The position numbers were made by a program, and so were the translations under genes. A model generated the notes under the pieces. It did no database searches. It saw only the letters and a list, made by a program, of their open reading frames with translations, and was not told the origin of the DNA. A stretch of 64,000 bases of DNA from an uncultured Prevotellaceae bacterium (lineage in GTDB: Bacteria > Bacteroidota > Bacteroidia > Bacteroidales > Bacteroidaceae), in NCBI GenBank assembly GCA_900316505.1, contig ONDH01000011.1, positions 31,703 to 95,702 on the forward strand. The letters run 5' to 3'. Below are positions 1-9,549 of the stretch, in pieces; the stretch's first letter is position 1; each line of letters opens with the position of its first letter.

Positions 1-448
1 CACGCAGAAAGTCTGCCACACGATGGGTGGTGCTGTTGATTCGTTCAACCACCGTTGCCACATCGGTAGAGGAGAAACTGCTGTGATGTAACCACGAGTG
101 CCAACGCCCTTCCGCATCTTCAAAAACGGTGTGCCCCACACCGGTCAATCGACGTGCCCCACACCGGTCGACCGGTGTGCCCCACGTCGATATAGAGGCG
201 CCGACAGAGGGTATAATACTGGAACGGGGAAGTTCAACTTCCTTTTCACTCAATGCCCTTAACAGGTTCACAGCGATGCTGGCAGGGTTGTACAATGTGC
301 CGAACGGATTCACCATCGCCTCAAAGCCACCACGCACAAACCTCTGCCCAACCTCATCGGCAAAACACGAGCCGACCAGTAGCACCTTGGCTCCAGTCTC
401 CATTTTCCATTCCGATGCAGGAATGTCTATGCGGGTCATCAGTTCCAT
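1..448 (-). CDS. GSCFA-domain protein, 3' end outside window
   Basis: This is an open frame from ATG at 448 to the window edge with no stop, so the C-terminus is missing. About 149 residues are visible. The signature GSCFADEVGQRF (about residues 27-38), which names the GSCFA family, is followed by NPFGTLYNPASI (about 48-59), also typical. GSCFA proteins are SGNH-hydrolase relatives of unknown substrate, common in Bacteroidetes. The start lies 20 bases after the stop of the lipoprotein gene at 469-1047, so the two are probably co-transcribed. About residues 86-107 are encoded by a tandem repeat (131-193) and do not look like family sequence; normal sequence (HSWLHHSSFSS) resumes afterwards. 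The identification is firm; the function is unknown. Confidence 0.88.
   Translation of the reverse strand, partial: MELMTRIDIPASEWKMETGAKVLLVGSCFADEVGQRFVRGGFEAMVNPFGTLYNPASIAVNLLRALSEKEVELPRSSIIPSVGASISTWGTPVDRCGARRLTGVGHTVFEDAEGRWHSWLHHSSFSSTDVATVVERINSTTHRVADFLR
131..193. repeat. 23-base tandem repeat inside GSCFA gene
   Basis: Three units begin with GTGCCCCAC at 131, 154 and 177, exactly 23 bases apart. Units 1 and 2 share GTGCCCCACACCGGTC. The centre holds the palindrome ACCGGTCGACCGGT. Three units of 23 make 69 bases, which keeps the gene in frame. Confidence 0.85.
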
Positions 449-468
449 GAAAAAGGGACATACAAGGC

Positions 469-1047
469 TTAATCGCCATAGTAGGAAAACTCCTCCTTCT
501 TGCCATCAGCGTATGTGAAAGTGCCACCGTAAGTTTCGCCACAATGCACGAGTTCTCCCTCGGCATCGTATTCACCACTACTGGTGTACTGACCCTCGTA
601 GCGTCCCACAAAGGCTTGGGTTTTGTGGTCGTAGGCATCGACCACGAGATTGCCTTCAATATCCCTGGAGGTTCCACCTTCCTCCAGCTTCTCCGTTTCA
701 TCCAGGGTCTGTTCGTAGCTGACCAGTCGAAGCACATAGATGGTGTCTTCATCGTGCTCTATATAGTTCGCCTGAGTCATTTGACCCTTGTCGTTCTCGA
801 CGATAAACATGCGTGGATCACCACCCTCACTCATACCAGCCATCAGCCAAGTGGTGATGTTGCCCTTGGGTGCAGGCGCATCTGCCAATGTGCGCGGCAA
901 CTCAGCAGAAGCAACGGCAACGGAATCGCTATCGGACAGCGTGCCGGTTTCCAACTTTGTAGTGTTTTTACAAGCGATAATGCCACCGATAGTCAAAGTG
1001 GCAACGACTGCAACAAGCAGTGACAAAAAAGCCTTCTTCATTTTCAT
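469..1047 (-). CDS. Small secreted lipoprotein, unknown function
   Basis: 192 residues. The N-terminus MKMKKAFLSL is followed by a hydrophobic stretch ending in GGIIAC, a lipobox with the lipidated Cys near residue 26, so an outer- or inner-membrane lipoprotein is predicted. The mature part begins with a Ser/Asp/Glu-rich linker. The C-terminal half carries Gly/Tyr-rich repeats such as VGRYEGQYTSSGEYDAEGELVHCGETYGGTFTY (given here only as a region, about residues 148-180), reminiscent of MORN-like beta-hairpin repeats. That resemblance is weak. A second ATG at 1041 is an alternative start. A -7 element at 1076-1083 on this strand fits as its promoter. It is followed 20 bases later by the GSCFA gene. 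Confidence 0.75.
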   Translation of the reverse strand: MKMKKAFLSLLVAVVATLTIGGIIACKNTTKLETGTLSDSDSVAVASAELPRTLADAPAPKGNITTWLMAGMSEGGDPRMFIVENDKGQMTQANYIEHDEDTIYVLRLVSYEQTLDETEKLEEGGTSRDIEGNLVVDAYDHKTQAFVGRYEGQYTSSGEYDAEGELVHCGETYGGTFTYADGKKEEFSYYGD

Positions 1048-1075
1048 ATTTAGTATTTTACGTGTTCAATGGCTA

Positions 1076-1083
1076 CAAAGGTA
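1076..1083 (-). promoter_or_regulatory. Bacteroidetes -7 element for lipoprotein gene
   Basis: TACCTTTG on the minus strand, 29 bases before the ATG at 1047. It lies back to back with the gpmI promoter at 1127-1134. Confidence 0.6.
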
Positions 1084-1126
1084 CGTTTTTTTTGTCATTC
1101 ACTCTTCACTTTTCGTTCAAAAGTCG

Positions 1127-1134
1127 TAACTTTG
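1127..1134 (+). promoter_or_regulatory. Bacteroidetes -7 element for gpmI
   Basis: TAACTTTG, 65 bases before the gpmI ATG at 1200. A TCTTCAC/TTTTCGT repeat word sits in the upstream -33 zone. Confidence 0.6.
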
Positions 1135-1199
1135 CAGCCGCAAAGTGTGTGAACACACTGCCTTTTTGATTTCAACAAACTAAAAAACATACGAACATT

Positions 1200-2735
1200 A
1201 TGGCTAAGAAAGCACTTTTGATGATTCTCGACGGTTGGGGAATCGGTGACAAGGGTAAGGGTGACGTGATTTATCAGACACCCACTCCTTACATGGACTA
1301 TCTGAACGCAAACTATCCTCACTCTGAGTTGCAGGCATCAGGCGAGAACGTAGGTCTCCCTGATGGACAGATGGGTAATTCAGAGGTGGGACACCTCAAT
1401 ATCGGTGCTGGACGCATCGTCTATCAGGATTTGGTGAAAATTAACCGCGCCTGTGCGGACAACTCCATCTTGGAGAACCCCGAAATCAAGTCGGCTTATA
1501 GCTACGCCAAGGAGAACGGCAAGAGCGTTCACCTGATGGGCTTGACTTCAACAGGCGGCGTTCACTCTGCTTTCAATCACATCCTGAAACTCATTGACAT
1601 CGCCAAGGTATATGGCATTGAGAACTGCTATGTACACTGCTTCATGGACGGTCGTGACACTGACCCGAAGTCTGGCAAGGGTTTCATTGCAGACTTGCAG
1701 AAGCACATTGACGAGGTGGGCGTGGGTGCCATCGCCTCCATCATCGGTCGTTTTTATGCAATGGACCGCGACAAGCGTTGGGACCGCATCAAGGTGGCTT
1801 ACGACCAGCTCGTACACGGCAAGGGACGTGAGGTGGCTGATATGGTCGAGGGTGTTCAATCTTGTTACGATACGCATACAGAGGAGCACAAGAACACCGA
1901 CGAGTTTATGGAGCCACTCATCAACTGCAACGTGGATGGGCGCATCAAGGAAGGTGATGTTGTCATCTTCTTCAACTACCGCAACGACCGCGCGAAGGAG
2001 TTGACTATCGTGCTGACGCAGAAGGACATGGAAGAACAGGGCATGAAGACCATCCCTGGTTTGCAATATTACTGCATGACTCCTTACGACGCATCTTTCA
2101 CTGGCGTTCACATCCTCTTCCCCAAGGAGAACGTGGAGAACACCCTCGGCGAATACATCGCATCAAAGGGCCTCAAGCAGTTGCATACGGCTGAAACGGA
2201 GAAATATGCACACGTGACCTTCTTCTTCAATGGTGGCCGTGAAGAACCCTTTGAGGGTGAAGACCGCATCTTGGTGAACTCTCCTAAGGTACCCACTTAT
2301 GACATGAAGCCGGAAATGTCCGCTTTCGAAGTGAAGGACAAGCTTGTGGAAGCCATCAAGACCAACAAATACGACTGGATTGTGGTGAACTTCGCTAATG
2401 GTGATATGGTGGGTCACACTGGTGTATATACTGCCATCGAGGCTGCCGTAAAGGCAATTGACCAGTGCGTGAACGAGGTGGTGGAAACAGCCAAGAGCAT
2501 GGATTATGAAACCATCATCATTGCTGACCACGGAAATGCCGACAATGCCCTCAATTCAGACGGCACTCCTAACACTGCGCACTCGCTCAATGCCGTTCCA
2601 TTTATCTATGTGACGGAGAACAAGAATGCAAAGGTTCAGAATGGCGTCTTGGCAGACGTGGCTCCTTCCATCCTCCACATCATGGGCTTGGAACAACCCA
2701 AGGAAATGACTGGCAAGTGCCTCATTAACGATTAA
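1200..2735 (+). CDS. gpmI: 2,3-bisphosphoglycerate-independent phosphoglycerate mutase
   Basis: 511 residues, the usual length. The enzyme interconverts 3- and 2-phosphoglycerate in glycolysis and gluconeogenesis in the cytoplasm, using Mn ions and a phosphoserine intermediate. Visible family features are the N-terminal metal motif LDGWG (residues 10-14), the catalytic serine in [14 protein letters not shown] (Ser61), DGRDTDP near residue 150, NGDMVGHTG in the C-terminal phosphatase half, and ADHGNADN near residue 443. The gene starts at MAKKALLM after a clear -7 promoter. The next gene begins 4 bases after its stop, suggesting co-transcription with the DUF5686 gene. Identification is essentially certain. 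Confidence 0.98.
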   Translation: MAKKALLMILDGWGIGDKGKGDVIYQTPTPYMDYLNANYPHSELQASGENVGLPDGQMGNSEVGHLNIGAGRIVYQDLVKINRACADNSILENPEIKSAYSYAKENGKSVHLMGLTSTGGVHSAFNHILKLIDIAKVYGIENCYVHCFMDGRDTDPKSGKGFIADLQKHIDEVGVGAIASIIGRFYAMDRDKRWDRIKVAYDQLVHGKGREVADMVEGVQSCYDTHTEEHKNTDEFMEPLINCNVDGRIKEGDVVIFFNYRNDRAKELTIVLTQKDMEEQGMKTIPGLQYYCMTPYDASFTGVHILFPKENVENTLGEYIASKGLKQLHTAETEKYAHVTFFFNGGREEPFEGEDRILVNSPKVPTYDMKPEMSAFEVKDKLVEAIKTNKYDWIVVNFANGDMVGHTGVYTAIEAAVKAIDQCVNEVVETAKSMDYETIIIADHGNADNALNSDGTPNTAHSLNAVPFIYVTENKNAKVQNGVLADVAPSILHIMGLEQPKEMTGKCLIND

Positions 2736-2739
2736 CATC

Positions 2740-5289
2740 ATGCATAAACTATCCCTTTTCTTGATACTTGCCCTTTGTGCCATCGGCGCAAAGGCGCAGT
2801 TCTATGGCAAGGTGGTCGATGCCAGCAATGGCGAACCGATTCCCTTTGCCACCGCCAAGTATATTGGCACATCGGAAGGACGCGCGTCTGATATTGACGG
2901 AAACTTTGTCCTTCCTATCCTTAATAACTACAATAAGTTCGAGGTGTCTTTCTTGGGCTATAAGCCTGTGACAGTGACGGTGAACCGTGCACAATCGGAG
3001 ATTCACAGCACTATCAAACTCTACCCAGAGGATTTCCTGCTGAACGAGGTGGTGGTGAAGAAGTCGAAGATTAAGTACAGCCGCAAGAACAACCCCGCAG
3101 TGGACCTCATGCGCAAGGTGATTGCCAACAAAAAACTGAGCGACATCAAGGAAAAGGATTTCTACCATTTCGACAAATACGAGAAGAAAACCTTCTCCTA
3201 CAACGACGTGGAGAAGAGTTCCATCGCTGAAGTCTGCCCTGAGACAGGTAAACTGATCATCCCCATCATGGTGAATGAGACCTCTTCGGAGGAGAATTAC
3301 CGCAAGGACCCTAAGGCAGTGAAGACCACCATCAACGCCAAGCGCAGCGACGGTTTCCAGTCGATGCTGTCATCAGGCGACATGCTCACCACTTACGTGA
3401 AGGACATCTTCACCGACGTGGACATCTACAAGGACAATGTGCGTCTGCTCCAGCACCCGTTTATCAGTCCTATCTCCACCAACGAGGCAATCGGCTTCTA
3501 CCATTATTATATACAAGACACCATCATGTTGGACGATGAGCGTTGCATCGATGTGGCTTTCTTGCCGAACAACACGCAGGACTTCGGTTTCTCAGGACAT
3601 CTCTTCATCACGGATGACAACCTTAATCAGGTGAAGCGTGCCGTGCTGAACATCCCCAACAACTCAGGTGTGAACTTCGTCGAGAACCTGCTGGTCATCC
3701 AGGATTTCATGACTTTGCCTACAGGTGAGCGTGTCATCAAGGTCGATAACATGGTGGTGGAGTTGAGCGGTCTCTATGGCGCCATCAAGTTCCAGTGCCA
3801 ACGCTACTCCACTTACAGCAACTACAACTTTGACCCCATCACGGACAAGAAGGCTTTCAAGTCGCCTCAAATAGACCGTGTAATGGCTGACGCCGAACTG
3901 AAAGACTCCACTTACTGGGCTTCCATCCGCCCTATCCCATTGACCAACACGGAAAGCAATCTTGGAAAGTCGGTGGATAAGATTAACGAAGACCTCGGCG
4001 GTTTCTGGAAATTCCTTCTCACAGCTGTGGTCGAGAACTCTATCGAGTTGACTCCAAAGCCTAATAAAATTGACTTCATCCCGCTCAATGCCATCGTGTC
4101 GCACAACGATGTGGATGGCTGGCGCTATCAGGCAAGCCTGCAAACCACTGGTAACCTGTCTCCCCACTTCTTCGTGAGGGGTTATGGTGCCTACGGAACA
4201 AAGGACAAGAAGTGGAAATACAAGGGTGAACTGGAATATTCTTTCAACAAGAAGAAGTACATGGCACATGAGTTCCCCCGCCGCAGCATTATTGCCACCT
4301 ATATGTACGACGACATGTCGCCTGTGGACAAGTTCTCGGGTACGTCAAAGGACAACGTGTACAGTTCGTTTAAGACCAGCAAAGTCGATCAGATGATGTA
4401 TGTGAACGACATGAAACTGAAGTTCAACTACGAAACCAACAACTACATCACTTGGACAGCGACCCTCGACCACTCGAAGCTGACGCCAACTGGCAAACTC
4501 GTCTATCTGCGTAACGGTGATTACAACAACGGCATTGAGACCATCGTGCCTCACATCAAGACTTCCGACATCAAACTCGGTTTCCGCTATGCTCCACGCG
4601 AGACATTCATCAACAGTAAGCAGCAGCGTCTCCACATCAATAAGGACGCTCCTATCTTCACGCTGGAACACACTATCGGTATGGATGGCTTCTTGGGTGG
4701 ACAATACAACTACAATGTCACCGAAGCCACCATCTTCAAGAAATTCTGGTTGCCTGGTGCATGTGGTTCCATCGAGGCATATTTGAAAGGTGGTCACCAA
4801 TGGAACAAAGTGCCTTTCCCGATGCTCTTCACCCCTCAATCCAACCTCTCCTACTTCGTTCAGTTTGACAGTTGGTCGTTCAACATGCTCCGTAACATGG
4901 AGTTCCTCAACGACAGCTACGCCTCACTGTTCATCAACTGGAGCTTTGATGGAAAGATTCTCAACCGCATCCCGCTGTTGAAGAAGATGAAACTGCGTGA
5001 ATACATCGGTTTCAAGATGCTCTACGGACACCTCTCTGACAGGAATAACCCCTTCGTAAAGACGGATGACAACGAACTCTTTGTCTTCCCAACGCGAGAC
5101 AGACACCAGACAACATTCGTCATGGATGATACACCTTACATGGAACTCTCTGTCGGCATCAGCAACATCTTTAAGGTGCTTACCGTACAGTATGTGCGCC
5201 GCCTTAACTACAACAATATGCCAGACATCTATGGAGGTGACAAACTGAAAAAGAACGGAATCCGCTTTGCGGTGGACTTCAAGTTCTAA
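2740..5289 (+). CDS. DUF5686 / carboxypeptidase-regulatory-like outer-membrane protein
   Basis: 849 residues. A signal peptide (residues 1-19, ending AKAQ) is followed by a carboxypeptidase regulatory-like beta-sandwich (about 20-105, FYGKVVDASNGEPIPFATA and the YKPV turn), then a long region typical of DUF5686 proteins of Bacteroidetes. The C-terminal part has alternating hydrophobic and aromatic strands and ends in FAVDFKF, a terminal aromatic residue expected of an outer-membrane beta-barrel. The layout resembles TonB-dependent receptors without a plug; no transport role is established. The start overlaps no other gene and follows gpmI by 4 bases. A strong terminator follows at 5321. Confidence 0.88.
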   Translation: MHKLSLFLILALCAIGAKAQFYGKVVDASNGEPIPFATAKYIGTSEGRASDIDGNFVLPILNNYNKFEVSFLGYKPVTVTVNRAQSEIHSTIKLYPEDFLLNEVVVKKSKIKYSRKNNPAVDLMRKVIANKKLSDIKEKDFYHFDKYEKKTFSYNDVEKSSIAEVCPETGKLIIPIMVNETSSEENYRKDPKAVKTTINAKRSDGFQSMLSSGDMLTTYVKDIFTDVDIYKDNVRLLQHPFISPISTNEAIGFYHYYIQDTIMLDDERCIDVAFLPNNTQDFGFSGHLFITDDNLNQVKRAVLNIPNNSGVNFVENLLVIQDFMTLPTGERVIKVDNMVVELSGLYGAIKFQCQRYSTYSNYNFDPITDKKAFKSPQIDRVMADAELKDSTYWASIRPIPLTNTESNLGKSVDKINEDLGGFWKFLLTAVVENSIELTPKPNKIDFIPLNAIVSHNDVDGWRYQASLQTTGNLSPHFFVRGYGAYGTKDKKWKYKGELEYSFNKKKYMAHEFPRRSIIATYMYDDMSPVDKFSGTSKDNVYSSFKTSKVDQMMYVNDMKLKFNYETNNYITWTATLDHSKLTPTGKLVYLRNGDYNNGIETIVPHIKTSDIKLGFRYAPRETFINSKQQRLHINKDAPIFTLEHTIGMDGFLGGQYNYNVTEATIFKKFWLPGACGSIEAYLKGGHQWNKVPFPMLFTPQSNLSYFVQFDSWSFNMLRNMEFLNDSYASLFINWSFDGKILNRIPLLKKMKLREYIGFKMLYGHLSDRNNPFVKTDDNELFVFPTRDRHQTTFVMDDTPYMELSVGISNIFKVLTVQYVRRLNYNNMPDIYGGDKLKKNGIRFAVDFKF

Positions 5290-5320
5290 TTTGCAACATA
5301 AATAGATATTTCAGGAAACA

Positions 5321-5356
5321 AAAGCGGGAAGGTATCATTCACCTTCCCGCTTTTCT
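5321..5356 (+). terminator. Rho-independent terminator after gpmI-DUF5686
   Basis: A perfect stem AAAGCGGGAAGGT / ACCTTCCCGCTTT with a 7-base loop, followed by a short T run. Confidence 0.9.
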
Positions 5357-5559
5357 AAAATATTTGTATCAAAATCTAAAATTTGTGTTACATAAGTTAT
5401 ACATTTTTAACAAGAATATACCGAACTTTGCCCCGAATACTTACCGTCTGATTATACCTTATATTATATAGGTGACAGACAGCCACAAACCCAAACAAGA
5501 AAGTTTTACCAAAACTATTAATAATTTATCAACTTTTTTACTAATTAAAACTATTTGTT

Positions 5560-8500
5560 ATGAGAAAAATCTACACTTTGCTTCTGGCATTGGTAGCTTC
5601 AATGACTGCCTTTGCACAGAATCCTGACCCATCAAAATGGGAAAAGGGACAAAATGTGATTGCTGATCTCGGCATGAAGGATGTAGATCCAACACAGCCT
5701 TGGACAACAAAGAGCAATGGCGGATCTGCAGGCAAAGAAGGCAACTATGGCGAATACTGGAAGGGTGTTGGTCAGAAGTTCTTCTTCGATTACATTGACC
5801 AAAACGATGCCATGTATGGTGACCACGAAAAGGGTAGCACATGTATGGGTTACTATGGTGACGGTCACGTGACGGATGACAATCCAGATGTGTATCAGAT
5901 AGTGAAGCTTCCTGCTGGTTACTACACCATTAGAGTACAAGCTTGCTATCGTGATGCCAGCGGTCAGCAGACTACTGATTGTTTCAATGCTTGGAAGAAA
6001 GGTCAAAGCAAGAAGAATGCTTGGGCGTATGCAGAGGAGTTCGCTGACGAGGCTAGTGCCATTGCTGGTGATGAGCCTGTGAGCACATTCAAGACTGCGA
6101 TTCACCACATCTTCGACGTCAAGTGCCCTGAAAGCCTGTGCTCTTGGACTCCTAACGGTGACGACTGGAGAAACGACGGTAGTTTCGTGGTGATTGAACA
6201 AGAGATGAACAACAGAGGTAAGTTGGTGGATGTGGAGAAGACTTACTACTACCCAAGAAGTATCATTGGTGCAAGCTATTTCTTCCAGAAGGATTACTAT
6301 TGGAACGAGTTCAAGATTTTGCTGGAGAAGGATGCTTATGTACGTATTGGCTACCGCAAGACTGACTACGTGACTGAAGACTGGCTGGCTCTGAGTGAGT
6401 GGCAGATTATCTACAATGATGGTTACACTACTGAAGCTCAGGTGGATTTTGCTTCTACAGAGTTTGATAATGAAAGCGCCGAGCTGGAGCAGTGGAAGGA
6501 ACAATTCACAAATGCTGAGTTCGATGGTTTCGACAAGTCATTCACATCTGTGATTTCTGACAAGATTAGCGACGACATCCAGATTGCCGGTATGACATAC
6601 GAATCGGTGACAGGTCAGGATCTGTTGAACTTCATCGCTGACCTCAAGCAGAAGAACCTTGACTATGAAGAGCTGTACCAGTATCTTGGTCACCTCTCTT
6701 TCGTGTTGGCAAAGTCTAAGTCTTTGATTGAAAGCACAGACTATCCAGGTAAGGCTGCTTTCCAAACTGCGTTCAATAATATTCTGAATAAGATTAACAC
6801 TTGCTCAACTGCCGACTTTGAGGAGACTACTCCTTACGACTTCTGCATGAAGTACTTCAATGAACTCGCAGATGCACGTGGTGACTACCTCGAGACTCAG
6901 GAGGCTGACGAGAATGGCGCCAAGGACTTCTCTGCTGTGATTAACCACCCATGGTTCGTGAACGACGGTGTTGAGATTGTCAAGGACGAAGAGGGCAATT
7001 ATTCCATCAACGAGGAAACTTGGCTGAATGCTGTTGGTGGCGGTGACGGTAACTACACTGACAAGCTGAAATATACGCAGGATGATGTTGAAATGAATCG
7101 TACGGAGATTGCTTCTGACGTGTCTATCGTGCTGAACGATGAGAACGTGAAGAACCAGTGGTTCCAGCGCATCCGTTATGAGGGCAAGACAAATGGTCTC
7201 TATATGTACTATGATGACAGAGGTCTTATCGGTGCTGCCGATACTTGGCACGCAGGTCTCTTCACCAGCGGTTCTATGGATGTATGTCAGAACATCGTCG
7301 GTCTTCCTTCTGGTTACTACAGCCTGAAGGCGCTCATCCGCGGATGGGGTGACGGTAACGGCAATTTCCACAACATCTTCATGGAGAACACCAATGGTGA
7401 CGTGATGAAGTCGCCTATGGGTACTGCTGGCGATTCTGGTTGGCAGGAACTCACTACGGGTATCATCCACGTGAGTGACCGTCAGCTCCTGATTGGTGGT
7501 CAGTCTGATTACAATGCTCACTATACTGGTTTCCGTCTCCTCTTCTACGGTGAGGAACCTCCTGTGGAGAGCTTGATTAAGCAGGAAATCGCTGAGGTGA
7601 AGGAAGCTTCTGAGTCGCTCACTTTTGAGGGTGACAAGACGAAGGTGGCTGGTCTCATCGACAAGTGCAAGGCTCCTTACACCATTGAAAACTTCGAGGA
7701 GTACAGAGGTTATCTGGATGAAGCACGTAAGTACATCAAAGCCGCTACCAAGGAGTATGATAATCTCAAGGCTATTGACACTTATGCATCAGCCGCCAGT
7801 GTTGCCGGCAATTTCGCAGCAGATGCAAATGCTATCATTGCTCCTGCTCAGGAGGCTGTTTTGACACTGGGTGAGAACGCCAATGACACTTACAAGGACA
7901 TTGATGCTGCCAACAAGCTCGCTGAAAAGTATATTGATTATATTAAGGTATATGCGGAGGCAAGCGCTCTTAATGACGCATCCCTCAATGCGACTCTTGC
8001 TAATCAGAAGGCAGAACTTGCTGCTGCTGTTTCGACAGCCAAGACACTCGACAAGTTCATGGAAAGTCTGAATACACCTATGAACATCGACAAGATGAAG
8101 AAACTGGGTGCTGCAAGTGCAACGGAGGCTGCTCCTGTTGACATCACTTCAATGCTCGTCAACCCAAGCTTCGACATGCATCAGGTGAATGGTGAATGGG
8201 TTGAAATCCTCAAAGTGGATGGTGAACCTTGGGAAAGAGGTTACGCTGATGGTTGGCAAGGTCTTGGCATCAACACGTATGACCAGACTATGCAACTCTC
8301 TCGCGGTCACTGCGAACTCTGGAACTCTGGCACAGGTGAATTCTATCAGGAACTCGTAGGTATGCCTGCTGGTAAGTATGAAATCAGCTGTCTGGCTGTT
8401 TACCGTGATGTAGACATTTCTGAGGAATCTGTGAATAAGTACGAAACTGAGGGCGAAAGCCACAATGCTGAAATCTATGCCAAGACTCAGTCGAGCGAGG

Positions 8501-9078
8501 CTTCTAACTACATCAAGGCTCAGGCAAGCCTCAAGGGTTCTGCTGACAGCTTCACTGAAGTGGTGAGAGGTTATGAAGTCGACGAAGAGACCAATCAGCC
8601 TTATGTAACCAAGGTAACAGTGCTTGGTCCTGAGGAAAACGTTGAAAAGTATGGTCAATTGGTTACTGAAACTGAAGGTTGGACTCACGTTGAAGTGGAT
8701 GCAGAGGACAGAAGCCCATTTGATAAGATTATCAATGGCAGTTACTATCCAAACTCTTTGTACGGCATCTACCAGTGGTTTGTGAAGTCTCCTGAGAAGG
8801 TGAAGAACACTGTCACCATCGAGGTGAAGAACGGTGAGACACTCAGACTTGGTCTCCGCAAGCCAGAATCTGTTTCAAATGACTGCCTTACTTTCGACAG
8901 CTTCACAATCTCTTACCTCTCTGGCGACACCTTCAAGGAGGTTGCTTCAGGTATCGAAGAGGTTAGCAACGAAGCTCCAGCACAGAAGGTGCTCTACAAC
9001 ACTGCTGGTCAGATTGTTGACGACTCTTACAAGGGCATCGTCATCGACAGCGAGGGTAACAAATACCTCAAGAAGTAA
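5560..9078 (+). CDS. Large secreted multi-module protein with C-terminal sorting-like tail
   Basis: 1172 residues with a signal peptide (residues 1-20, ending AFAQ). At least three similar beta-sandwich-like modules can be seen from a recurring motif: LPAGYYTIRVQACYRD near residue 116, LPSGYYSLKALIRGW near 583 and MPAGKYEISCLAVYRD near 934. Each sits before a segment like those in carbohydrate-binding modules (LRLGLRK, FDSFTISY). Ala/Lys-rich helical spacers (about 680-860) separate modules two and three. The C-terminus, VLYNTAGQIVDDSYKGIVI followed by a basic end, is like tails seen on many Prevotella secreted proteins and may be a type IX secretion signal (inference). A GAACTTTG sequence at 5423-5430 may be the -7 element, leaving a leader of about 125 bases. 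No catalytic domain was recognised. Confidence 0.75.
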   Translation: MRKIYTLLLALVASMTAFAQNPDPSKWEKGQNVIADLGMKDVDPTQPWTTKSNGGSAGKEGNYGEYWKGVGQKFFFDYIDQNDAMYGDHEKGSTCMGYYGDGHVTDDNPDVYQIVKLPAGYYTIRVQACYRDASGQQTTDCFNAWKKGQSKKNAWAYAEEFADEASAIAGDEPVSTFKTAIHHIFDVKCPESLCSWTPNGDDWRNDGSFVVIEQEMNNRGKLVDVEKTYYYPRSIIGASYFFQKDYYWNEFKILLEKDAYVRIGYRKTDYVTEDWLALSEWQIIYNDGYTTEAQVDFASTEFDNESAELEQWKEQFTNAEFDGFDKSFTSVISDKISDDIQIAGMTYESVTGQDLLNFIADLKQKNLDYEELYQYLGHLSFVLAKSKSLIESTDYPGKAAFQTAFNNILNKINTCSTADFEETTPYDFCMKYFNELADARGDYLETQEADENGAKDFSAVINHPWFVNDGVEIVKDEEGNYSINEETWLNAVGGGDGNYTDKLKYTQDDVEMNRTEIASDVSIVLNDENVKNQWFQRIRYEGKTNGLYMYYDDRGLIGAADTWHAGLFTSGSMDVCQNIVGLPSGYYSLKALIRGWGDGNGNFHNIFMENTNGDVMKSPMGTAGDSGWQELTTGIIHVSDRQLLIGGQSDYNAHYTGFRLLFYGEEPPVESLIKQEIAEVKEASESLTFEGDKTKVAGLIDKCKAPYTIENFEEYRGYLDEARKYIKAATKEYDNLKAIDTYASAASVAGNFAADANAIIAPAQEAVLTLGENANDTYKDIDAANKLAEKYIDYIKVYAEASALNDASLNATLANQKAELAAAVSTAKTLDKFMESLNTPMNIDKMKKLGAASATEAAPVDITSMLVNPSFDMHQVNGEWVEILKVDGEPWERGYADGWQGLGINTYDQTMQLSRGHCELWNSGTGEFYQELVGMPAGKYEISCLAVYRDVDISEESVNKYETEGESHNAEIYAKTQSSEASNYIKAQASLKGSADSFTEVVRGYEVDEETNQPYVTKVTVLGPEENVEKYGQLVTETEGWTHVEVDAEDRSPFDKIINGSYYPNSLYGIYQWFVKSPEKVKNTVTIEVKNGETLRLGLRKPESVSNDCLTFDSFTISYLSGDTFKEVASGIEEVSNEAPAQKVLYNTAGQIVDDSYKGIVIDSEGNKYLKK

Positions 9079-9099
9079 TATCTGAAAGAACTATACTGA

Positions 9100-9138
9100 A
9101 AAGCGAGGGTGCGGTCAACCGCACCCTCGCTTTTTATT
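9100..9138 (+). terminator. Rho-independent terminator after secreted-protein gene
   Basis: A stem of AAAGCGAGGGTGCGG with CCGCACCCTCGCTTT around a 4-base loop, followed by TTTTTATTTATC. Confidence 0.92.
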
Positions 9139-9549
9139 TATCATTTATTTAAGTTTGACTTCGTCAAGCTGAAGGTTCGCAAGCTTCACTTTCTTGTAGT
9201 TATTGAAGTTAAAGAAGTTATAGAAGTTATCGCTTCGCTCAGTTGACAACGTTTGTAGCAGCGAGCGCATAGTTCAAACTTGCTTGAACTATGCCGAGTC
9301 GCGCCCAAACCTCAGCGTAGCTAATTGACAGTTGAGGGTTGAGGGTTGAGAGTTGAGGGTTGAGAGTTTAGAGATTCAATTCCTCATTCCTAATTGTACA
9401 TCGTACATCGTACCTAATTTTCATTGCCTGAGTATCGTCGTTAACTCCTTTAACTTCGATTATTTCGTCACTTCCGAACCTTTAGCTCGACGAAGTCAAA
9501 GTTGAGTCATTGATCAATTGTCATTTATCATTTAGCGAAGCGCAAACGT
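9139..9549. repeat. Gene-free interval of mixed short repeats
   Basis: No gene is visible. It contains a degenerate copy of the 24-bp element at 9155-9178 and a good copy at 9476-9499 (core TTTAGCTCGACGAAGTCAA). A TTGAACTATGCCGAGT block lies near 9282-9301, shared with 34.1 kb. GGGTTGA/GAGTTGA heptamer runs occupy about 9333-9375, and TACATCG words occur near 9398. Confidence 0.75.
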
